Part shown: positions 57,463-64,000 of the stretch, piece by piece
Layout of the letters: each line of letters begins with the position of its first letter
How positions within the stretch are numbered: the stretch's first letter is position 1
From: Cutibacterium namnetense
GTDB lineage: Bacteria; Actinomycetota; Actinomycetes; Propionibacteriales; Propionibacteriaceae
DNA length: 64,000 nucleotides
NCBI RefSeq assembly: GCF_001642025.1
Contig: NZ_LWHO01000013.1
Span: 62,001-126,000, forward strand
Direction of reading: 5' to 3'
Notes under the pieces: generated by a model
What the model saw: only the letters and a program-made list of their open reading frames with translations
The model's database searches: none
What the model was told of the DNA's origin: nothing
Translations under genes and position numbers: made by a program

Positions 57463-57819
57463 CGTTCTCCTTGTTGTGGAGGGCGCGCTCGTGCGGCTAC
57501 CAGCGAGCGCTGGAATGGTTGATGCCGACCCCCACGGCTGGGGCGGCCCGCCGACACCCAATCATCACACGCCAGCGTGAGGCCTTCCGAAAGCCATCGT
57601 TTCGCGGAGTCGGCACTCGCCAGGAGTGTACTCCCGACCTTGCCGCCGGAGCCCACAACCCGGCGACGAAAAACCCCGACCCGGACGGGAATAGGTCACG
57701 GTAGTGCTGTGACCGCCCCCGTGCTGACAAAAATCGACACCGCAACACAATCGGGTACCACCCAACGGATGAATCCGACCATGACCGACTGCGCCGAACA
57801 AACCAGCTCGCGCCCAGAA
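57463..57819. other. Intergenic region upstream of the PTS operon
   Basis: About 357 bases with no supportable gene. It includes gctgacaaaaatcgacac (57723-57740), a diverged relative of the intergenic repeat core. Confidence 0.5.
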
Positions 57820-59754
57820 TCAGTGTTTGGAGTCCCTCTTCCCAGCCTTTCGCCGGGCCGCGAGCCGCCCGTACATCTCCTCAACGATCTCGGTGAATCT
57901 CTTCTCCACCTCACGTCGACGCACCTTGAGAGTCGGAGTGAGCAGCCCGTTGTCTGTGGTGAACTCATCCCACAACACCCGCAGGTCACGAATCTGTTCT
58001 TGATGAGGCAGCTTCTCGGTGATCTCGGCCACCCGACGACGAATCTCCTCCGCCAGCTCCTCGGAGCGCAGCATCTCCGGAACCGTCATCGAGGTGATGT
58101 GTAACTTCTCGGCCATCTCCTCCACCTGAGGCAGCGATGGCTTAACGAGCAGAGTCAGGCATGGGCGGTTATCGCCCAGCAACACCGCGTGTTCGAAGAG
58201 CGGGTCTTTCATGAGCGAATCTTCGATCGGCTGGGGCGAAATATTTTTACCGTTAAGGGTAACGATGATGTCCTTGAGGCGATCGGTAATGACGAGAAAA
58301 CCATCTTCGTCGATGTGCCCAATATCCCCAGTGTGCAACCAGCCATCTTCGATTGCTGCGGCAGTGGCCTCAGGGGCCTTCCAGTACCCCTTCATGATGT
58401 TGAGACTGCGGTAAAGGATCTCCCCCTCCTCAGTCGTCGTGATCTCACTACCCACCAGCGGTTTGCCAGCGGTGCCGAACTTGTATTCGCCTGGGGAGTT
58501 GAAGCTCACCAGCGGGGAAGCCTCTGTCAGCCCGTATCCCTGGCACACCAACAGCCCACAGGCAGCGAAGAACTCTTCGACCTCCTTGCGCAGCGGAGCT
58601 CCACCAGCCGCCAGCACAGTCTTGGGTCCACCGACGGCGTCACGAATGGCCTTGAGGACGAGACGATCAGCAATCCCATGGCGGGCTCGCAAAGATGCGC
58701 TGGGGCGCCTTCCCTCCTGCTGGGCTTGCCACCACTCGCGACCAACTTGCATCGACCACTCGAAGGCTTTGAGCTTGGCCGGAGAATCAGAAACCTTCTC
58801 ACGGGCTGCCTTCATGACCTGCTCGTACAGTTTCGGCACTGATACGAAAAGAGTTGGACGGACCTCAGCCAACATGGTCGAGATCGTCTTCGGGTTGGGC
58901 ACAAAAGTATTGAGGCACCCATGCCGTATCACCACCATCGACCATCCCCACTCCAGGGCGTGCGAGAGCGGCAGAAAACTCAGGGAATGATCAGCCGGAG
59001 TGACGTCGAAGAAGGCATCCAGAGCCTGCAGTTCAGCCAACGCAGCCCGATGGCTGATCATGACTCCCTTCGGCTGACCCGTAGTTCCCGAGGTGTAAAT
59101 CAATGCGGCGACATCATCGGCGCATGACTGGCCCATGCGCTCTTCGACGACCCCCTGCATCTCCTCCGAAACCCCAGCCTGACGCACCTGGTCCAGGGAC
59201 AACACCGTTAAACCGTCTTGATCTCCAACCTGATCCGCCGGATCTAACAGGATCACCGCCTCAAGACCGGGCATCTGGTCGCGGGCCTCGAGAATACGGC
59301 CCAGCTCCTTCGGACCAGCCGCGACGATAACCCGCACCCCGGCGTCAGTGACGATGTGAACAATCTGATCAGGGGTCGACGTCGGGTAGATCGGCACCGG
59401 GACCACACCAATCGTCATGCCCGCGAGATCAGCCTCGATCCACTCCGGGCAGTTACCGGAGAACAGGGATATACGATCCCCGCGTTGCAGGCCATCCTCG
59501 GTGAGCAACCCGGGGGTAACAAAAGCCCGGGCGAGACCGGCGACCCGACGCCCAGTTTCCGCATAAGTGCGGATAATCCACTCATCGCCCTGCCGAACCC
59601 GGGTCGCGGGACGGAACCCATGGTTAGCAACCGTGGCGCGAAACATGTGGGCGAGATGGTTCTCGACGAGGTTCTCCCCCGGTACAGGTTGACCGAGAAG
59701 TTCCCCGGCCGGGTCAAGTTCAGCCCCGCGGGACTGATGTGTGCTCGCTGTCAT
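57820..59754 (-). CDS. Long-chain fatty acid-CoA ligase (AMP-forming)
   Basis: The product is 644 residues. ATP loop YTSGTTGQPKGVMISH (near 220), GYGLTEASPLVSFN, and DGWLHTGDIGHIDEDGFLVITDRLKD are the hallmark adenylate-forming motifs. The size fits the FadD15-like group. It activates fatty acids for degradation or lipid synthesis. It is transcribed after endonuclease IV in the same direction. Confidence 0.9.
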   Translation of the reverse strand: MTASTHQSRGAELDPAGELLGQPVPGENLVENHLAHMFRATVANHGFRPATRVRQGDEWIIRTYAETGRRVAGLARAFVTPGLLTEDGLQRGDRISLFSGNCPEWIEADLAGMTIGVVPVPIYPTSTPDQIVHIVTDAGVRVIVAAGPKELGRILEARDQMPGLEAVILLDPADQVGDQDGLTVLSLDQVRQAGVSEEMQGVVEERMGQSCADDVAALIYTSGTTGQPKGVMISHRAALAELQALDAFFDVTPADHSLSFLPLSHALEWGWSMVVIRHGCLNTFVPNPKTISTMLAEVRPTLFVSVPKLYEQVMKAAREKVSDSPAKLKAFEWSMQVGREWWQAQQEGRRPSASLRARHGIADRLVLKAIRDAVGGPKTVLAAGGAPLRKEVEEFFAACGLLVCQGYGLTEASPLVSFNSPGEYKFGTAGKPLVGSEITTTEEGEILYRSLNIMKGYWKAPEATAAAIEDGWLHTGDIGHIDEDGFLVITDRLKDIIVTLNGKNISPQPIEDSLMKDPLFEHAVLLGDNRPCLTLLVKPSLPQVEEMAEKLHITSMTVPEMLRSEELAEEIRRRVAEITEKLPHQEQIRDLRVLWDEFTTDNGLLTPTLKVRRREVEKRFTEIVEEMYGRLAARRKAGKRDSKH

Positions 59755-59828
59755 GACCGTTCTCCCTTACCGGTATCGACCTGTTTCCCCATCGTAATGT
59801 CCTGTGATTATCCTCGCGCAGGTGCCAG

Positions 59829-60626
59829 TCACAAGCGCTCACGCAGCCAAGCGATATCGCGAGCCTGCCCCTCAGCGTCTCCTGGAGTCTCGACGACGAT
59901 CGGGGCCTGTGCAGCATGGATGACATCGACGAGGGTATCGGCCTCACACTGGCCTTCCCCCAAATTAGCGTGACGGTCCCGCCCCGACCCGACGGCGCCT
60001 TGAGAATCATTAGCGTGCACTAGGTCGATCCGACCCGTAATGCCACGCACATCGTCGACCAGACTCGTCATGTCAAGACCGGCCGCGAAAGCGTGGCAGG
60101 TGTCCAGGCAAAACCCCACCCTCTCGTGCCCCGACGCAGCACCAATGGCCTCCCAGGTCCCCGACAGCCTCTCCAGGAACCGCGCCATCGCATTGTCCCC
60201 ACCAGCGGTGTTTTCTACAAACAGCGGCACCGGCATCTCGAGGCTGTCAATAGCCTTGCGCCAGTTGTCCTGACCCTTCTCAATCGACTCCCCGGCACGC
60301 ACGTGGCCACCATGGACGACAACCCCCATCGCGCCAACCTCAGCGGCGGCATCAAGAGTCTGCTGCAGCAGTTTGCGGCTGGGAATACGGATACGGTTAT
60401 TGAGGGAAGCGACGTTGATGACGAAAGCGGAGTGCACAACCAACGTCAGCCCAGCCTCCCCAGCGGCCTCCCGCAGCGCCTGCGGGCCGCCTGGAAAGTT
60501 GCAGACCGGCTTCTTCCACGACGTCGGATCGCCCAGGCTGATCTGAGCGATATCAGCTTCACGTGCTGCCGCCTGCACCACGGCGTCAGCGGTGTCGACA
60601 TGACCGCCAATGATCCACTTCGTCAT
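59829..60626 (-). CDS. nfo: Deoxyribonuclease IV (AP endonuclease)
   Basis: The 265-residue TIM-barrel enzyme cuts abasic sites in base-excision repair. Metal ligands sit in VHSAFVINVAS, VVVHGGHV, FVENTAGG, CLDTCHAFAAG, LVHANDSQGAVGSGRDRHANLGEG-type and VETPGD motifs. ATG 60626 begins the family N-terminus; the longer frame to 60872 lacks support. Confidence 0.93.
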   Translation of the reverse strand: MTKWIIGGHVDTADAVVQAAAREADIAQISLGDPTSWKKPVCNFPGGPQALREAAGEAGLTLVVHSAFVINVASLNNRIRIPSRKLLQQTLDAAAEVGAMGVVVHGGHVRAGESIEKGQDNWRKAIDSLEMPVPLFVENTAGGDNAMARFLERLSGTWEAIGAASGHERVGFCLDTCHAFAAGLDMTSLVDDVRGITGRIDLVHANDSQGAVGSGRDRHANLGEGQCEADTLVDVIHAAQAPIVVETPGDAEGQARDIAWLRERL

Positions 60627-60734
60627 GCCAATACTGTGCCATGACGTAGCAACTGCCCTACGACTGACGGTCTTCGAGAGGACAGAACACTGACGAAAGT
60701 CCCTTCGATGATGGTGACCTTCCCCGCAGTGCCG

Positions 60735-60740
60735 TAGATT
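60735..60740 (+). promoter_or_regulatory. Putative -10 for leaderless SDR gene
   Basis: TAGATT lies seven bases before ATG 60748, with no ribosome binding site between them. Confidence 0.4.
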
Positions 60741-60747
60741 GGGCGGC

Positions 60748-61557
60748 ATGGCAACGAGCATGGTCACCGGCGGAACATCAGGCATCGGCCGCGAATTCGT
60801 CACCCAACTGGCTGCCCGCGGTGACGACATCGTCATCGTCGCCCGCGATACCGAGCGCATGGCCGCGATCAAGGCGGACGTTGAAGCCCGTTACGGAGTT
60901 TCCGTCGAGACTATTGCGGCAGACTTATCGCGTCGCGAGGACGTCGACCGAATCGCCACTCGGGTCGAGGACCCCAACCATCCCGTTGATCTACTCGTCA
61001 ACAATGCCGGGTTCGCAGTGCACACCAAGATCCTTGACCCTGATGCCCTCGAGCTGCAAGACCGCGCCTTCGAGGTCATGATGCGGGCAGTCCTGGTGCT
61101 CTCGGCGGCAGCTGGGCGGGCGATGAAGGCCCGCGGCCACGGAGCCATTCTCAACCTCTCCTCGTCAAGCGCATGGATCAATACCGGCAACTACTCAGCC
61201 GTCAAAGCGTGGGTACTCACCTTCACCGAGGGGTTATCCAACGAGCTTGCCGGCACCGGCGTCACAGCCATGGCGCTGTGCCCCGGATGGGTGCATACCG
61301 AATTTCACTCCCGCGCAAACGTCACTGCCAACCATCTGCCAGACTTTTTCTGGATCGACGCTGAGGTTCTGGTGCGCGAAGCCCTCGATGACCTTAACCA
61401 TGGCAAGGTGGTATCTATCCCCACCCCACTTTGGAAGTTTTTCATCGCAGTGGCCACACATACCCCACGTTCCGCCATGAGATTCCTGTCACGAACCCTG
61501 TCCTCGTCTCGAGACAAGGACGATCATCCTCGACATGCTTCGGGAGGCGAGGCCTGA
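60748..61557 (+). CDS. Short-chain dehydrogenase/reductase
   Basis: The product is 269 residues. NAD(P) motif TGGTSGIGREF (8-18), NNAGF, and the Ser...YSAVKAW catalytic triad (S-Y-K) are present. Its C-terminal half resembles short-chain reductases of lipid metabolism. The next gene, an acyltransferase, starts one base after its stop, suggesting a role in lipid or phosphatidate metabolism. Confidence 0.88.
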   Translation: MATSMVTGGTSGIGREFVTQLAARGDDIVIVARDTERMAAIKADVEARYGVSVETIAADLSRREDVDRIATRVEDPNHPVDLLVNNAGFAVHTKILDPDALELQDRAFEVMMRAVLVLSAAAGRAMKARGHGAILNLSSSSAWINTGNYSAVKAWVLTFTEGLSNELAGTGVTAMALCPGWVHTEFHSRANVTANHLPDFFWIDAEVLVREALDDLNHGKVVSIPTPLWKFFIAVATHTPRSAMRFLSRTLSSSRDKDDHPRHASGGEA

Positions 61558-61558
61558 G

Positions 61559-62395
61559 ATGGCCAACGTCAAACCCATTAAGGACCGAGGTCGGTACACC
61601 AATGACCTGTCCGCCGTGACGCGGCAGGCGGCAAATATGCTGCTGTTGCGTCCCTTGGTGTGGAAGGTCGTCAAAGTTAGCGTCCACGGAGCCGACAACC
61701 TCGACGGACTCGACGGTGCCTACGTCGCCGTTGCCAACCATTCCTCTCACTTAGACGCCCCACTCGTCTTTGGGGCCCTTCCCAAGCGACTGTCGAAATA
61801 TCTGGCTACCGGGGCTGCCGCCGACTATTTCTTCACCGCTTGGTGGAAGTCCATCGCTCCGGTGCTCTTCTTCAACGCGTTCCCAGTCGACCGAGGCAAA
61901 GGCAAGAGCAAACATGGCGCGCATAGCCCCCGCTCCCACCGCGGTATGGCTGGGTCCCTGCTAACCGATGGTGTCCCGCTGCTGATCTTCCCGGAGGGCA
62001 CCCGGTCTCGCACCGGCGCAATGGGCACCTTCAAGCCCGGGGCTGCCGCTCTGGCTATCTCGCGTGGAGTTCCGGTTATCCCAATCGCTCTAGTAGGCGC
62101 GTGGGCGGCCATGCCGTCCGAGCAAGCCGGGCTACCAAAGGGACGCCCATCGGTCCACGTAGCTATCGGGCACCCTATGGACCCCGTTCCTGGAGAGATC
62201 GCCCACGAGTTCTCGGAACGAATTCGTCGTCAGGTCATCGAGTTGCACGACCAAACCGCCCGTGCCTATGGCATGCCGACCCTTGACGAGTACGGACGCC
62301 ATCGCGCACTGAGCCAGTCCTCCGAGAGTAGCCACGCGGCGTCCACAAGCAAGGACACGACGGCTGAGCCACCTCGACCGGGCAGAGGTCAATAG
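61559..62395 (+). CDS. 1-acyl-glycerol-3-phosphate acyltransferase (PlsC-like)
   Basis: The product is 278 residues. The acyltransferase motifs NHSSHLDAP (NHx4D) and FPEGTRSR are intact. It adds an acyl chain to lysophosphatidate or a similar acceptor at the membrane. ATG 61559 has GAGG about six bases upstream. Its stop overlaps the next gene's GTG by one base. Confidence 0.9.
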   Translation: MANVKPIKDRGRYTNDLSAVTRQAANMLLLRPLVWKVVKVSVHGADNLDGLDGAYVAVANHSSHLDAPLVFGALPKRLSKYLATGAAADYFFTAWWKSIAPVLFFNAFPVDRGKGKSKHGAHSPRSHRGMAGSLLTDGVPLLIFPEGTRSRTGAMGTFKPGAAALAISRGVPVIPIALVGAWAAMPSEQAGLPKGRPSVHVAIGHPMDPVPGEIAHEFSERIRRQVIELHDQTARAYGMPTLDEYGRHRALSQSSESSHAASTSKDTTAEPPRPGRGQ

Positions 62396-62877
62396 TGGAT
62401 CGTCCGGTCAATATCAGAGAAGTCGAAGCCTGCCGAGTCATTTCGATGACTCGAGTAGTGTCCATTGATGAGCTCGGCCCTTTCATGGACGAAGCCTTCG
62501 AGGTTCTTGAACGCCTCGCCCCCAGTGACTCTACCCTCGGCAAGGCCTTCCCGTTTGTCATATACCACGATGGTCTCACTGGCGAACAGGATGGAACCGT
62601 CGAGGTATGCCAACCGATCCGGAGTACCGTCAATGACTCTGTGCTCCCCGGTGACGTCGCTATCCGCAACGTTGAGGCCCATCGAGAAGCATGGGTCACC
62701 GTCACCAAAGCCGAACTGGAATACCCCGATATTGACGAGATTTACGACGACTTCGATGCCTGGCTCAAGGAAGCCGGGCTAACGCGCAATGCCGCGCCAC
62801 GCGAGGTCTACTGGGCCGATTGGGACACCACCAGCATGGAGGAACCGGTCTGCGACGTGTGCTTTCCCATCGCCTGA
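62395..62877 (+). CDS. GyrI-like small-molecule-binding protein
   Basis: The 160-residue protein has an AraC-effector/GyrI-like fold: IREVEACRVISMTRVVSIDELGP at the start, FVIYHD near 62 and a C-terminal EVYWADWD...VCFPI pattern. It is a stand-alone ligand-binding domain. It is third in the SDR-acyltransferase operon. Confidence 0.75.
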   Translation: MDRPVNIREVEACRVISMTRVVSIDELGPFMDEAFEVLERLAPSDSTLGKAFPFVIYHDGLTGEQDGTVEVCQPIRSTVNDSVLPGDVAIRNVEAHREAWVTVTKAELEYPDIDEIYDDFDAWLKEAGLTRNAAPREVYWADWDTTSMEEPVCDVCFPIA

Positions 62878-62902
62878 GGCGGACGGACACGCACGCCTCA
62901 GG
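62873..62902. terminator. Bidirectional terminator between convergent genes
   Basis: A 9-bp stem (62873-62881 with 62894-62902) with a 12-base loop overlaps the GyrI-like stop and precedes the RlpA-type gene's 3' end. Confidence 0.6.
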
Positions 62903-62915
62903 GCTCGGGCAGCAA

Positions 62916-64000
62916 TCAGCTGTAGCGGACGGTCACCAGCCCCTGTCCAGGAGCGATAGCGTTCATCGCCGCCGTCGAGAGGTCGAGGCAACGTCCACCG
63001 ACGTAAGGACCGCGATCGTTAATACGCACACTCACGGTACGACCATTGCTGACGTTCGTAACGCGAATAGTCGATCCCAGCGGAAGAGTCCTCGACGCAG
63101 CAGTAAAAGCCGACGGGTCGAAGGTCTCACCAGAGGCGGTGGGGCCACCCGCAGTACCGTCACCCTCACCGTAGGTGGATGCCACGCAGGTAGTACCGCT
63201 GATCACCGGATTCGAGGAGGAGCCGGAACCGTTCGAGGCGGAGGATGAGCGCGAGGCAGAACTCGACGGCTCAGCCTTCTTAGTACCAACCTTGACGATC
63301 TGGGTCACAGGGGCGTTGACGACCCTGACGGAAACCTTTTTCTCGGACACCTTTTTGCCGTCCTTAAAGACGACAAGCCAGGTCTCCTCGTTGATGCCGT
63401 TAACACCCTTAGTGGTGACCTTGGTCTCACCCTTGGGCAGGCTGGAATCCTCAACTTTTTTGGTGGTGAAGGGGACGGCGACGCGGCGCTTCTGGGGCTT
63501 CTGATCCACCATCGTCAGGGTGATCTTCATGCCATCGACCAACGGCGTGCCCAGGCCGGGGTCGACGCCATCGTTCGAATCAACCTTGACCTTGGCTGCC
63601 TTGAGGGCGTCGGCAACGGTCCCGACCGCGGTGACTTTCTGAGTCTTGCCACCGACGGTGACCGTGACATCCTTAGCCGTCTGCATCGAGAAGGACAGCC
63701 CGGCGCGCGAAATGTCCAACGAGCGCGACACCGATACGAGATTGTCAGGATCCGACTGGTTCAGCTGGGCCAGAACCTCGGAAACGTTCTTGGCTGTGGT
63801 CCAACGGACCACCTTCTTGCCGTCAATAGTGACTACGACGCGGCGACCGTAGTTAACGGTGATGACCTGACCATCGTGGATCTCAGAGTCCAGCGAGGGC
63901 TGCACGTCGTCGTGCGGGCCAACCGTGATCCCCTGTTGAGCGAGGGCCTGCTTGACCGTGCCCGGCTTGACCTTAGCCTGCCGGGAGACTCCGTCCAAGG
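62916..64000 (-). CDS. DUF348-G5-RlpA surface protein (5' end outside window)
   Basis: At least 360 residues are visible. Three DUF348 (ubiquitin-like) units (QALAQQGITVGPHDDVQPSL; VTIDGKKVVRWTTAKNVSEVL; VTVGGKTQKVTAVGTVADAL) are followed by a G5 domain (VPFTTKKVEDSSLPKGETKVT), a Ser-rich linker and a C-terminal RlpA-type double-psi barrel (CVASTYGEGDGTAGGPTASGE...INDRGPYVGGRCLDLS). It resembles resuscitation-promoting factors, but the lytic domain is replaced by RlpA. It is probably secreted and acts on peptidoglycan. The start and any signal peptide lie beyond the window. Confidence 0.88.
   Translation of the reverse strand, partial: LDGVSRQAKVKPGTVKQALAQQGITVGPHDDVQPSLDSEIHDGQVITVNYGRRVVVTIDGKKVVRWTTAKNVSEVLAQLNQSDPDNLVSVSRSLDISRAGLSFSMQTAKDVTVTVGGKTQKVTAVGTVADALKAAKVKVDSNDGVDPGLGTPLVDGMKITLTMVDQKPQKRRVAVPFTTKKVEDSSLPKGETKVTTKGVNGINEETWLVVFKDGKKVSEKKVSVRVVNAPVTQIVKVGTKKAEPSSSASRSSSASNGSGSSSNPVISGTTCVASTYGEGDGTAGGPTASGETFDPSAFTAASRTLPLGSTIRVTNVSNGRTVSVRINDRGPYVGGRCLDLSTAAMNAIAPGQGLVTVRYS

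Overview
The window looks like a chromosomal segment of a GC-rich actinobacterium. Gene content and codon style fit the Propionibacteriaceae, most likely Cutibacterium (the C. acnes group). Clues are a WhiB-like regulator, a PRC-barrel/DUF2382 protein, a DUF4921 protein coupled to serS, an LCP-family wall protein, DUF348/G5/RlpA surface architecture, and the rpsF-ssb-rpsR-rplI ribosomal operon often found not far from oriC. The species assignment is inference; no database search was possible.

Layout. 0-13 kb is housekeeping: a PRC-barrel protein, a small ParB-like/LytR_C pair, a K+/H+ antiporter, tRNA-Ser(CGA), a flippase, tadA with its acidic partner, upp with a hot-dog dehydratase, a YbaK-type deacylase, a GH13 glucan enzyme and a Kup potassium transporter. 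13-24 kb holds tRNA-Arg(ACG), tRNA-Ser(GCT), an LCP phosphotransferase, a galactose locus (LacI regulator, galK, divergent Na+/sugar symporter plus small membrane partner), tRNA-Ser(TGA), two overlapping secreted/lipoprotein genes of unknown role and a quinone oxidoreductase. 24-32 kb has argG, an MFS exporter, a large CPA-type antiporter, a divergent WhiB-like protein, a HAD phosphatase, and an XRE-cupin regulator with a B3/B4 protein.

32-33.4 kb is decayed, gene-poor DNA. It is followed by the most interesting unit, a minus-strand cluster running IclR regulator, acyl-CoA dehydrogenase, CaiB-type CoA transferase, FixA, FixB, FixC, FixX and NCS1 permease (41.7 to 33.4 kb). By family logic it should import an unsaturated, probably heterocyclic acid, activate it by CoA transfer and reduce its double bond with electrons from the Fix flavoproteins. 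Tandem GTTTC-N6-GAAAC-type sites upstream of a good promoter suggest that IclR activates it.

42-64 kb returns to core genes: DUF4921 protein, serS, a second PRC-barrel protein, a decayed pheA remnant, a frameshifted aat, a siderophore-interacting protein, uppP, ferritin, a 2H phosphoesterase, an MFS metabolite symporter, the rpsF-ssb-rpsR-rplI operon, a rhodanese, a fructose PTS, long-chain acyl-CoA synthetase, endonuclease IV, an SDR, an acyltransferase, a GyrI-like protein and an incomplete DUF348-G5-RlpA protein at the right edge.

Two broad themes stand out. Many monocistronic genes start six to eight bases after a TANNNT box, suggesting leaderless transcription. Two neighbouring genes (pheA, aat) are each broken at a G4 run that would be in frame as G5.
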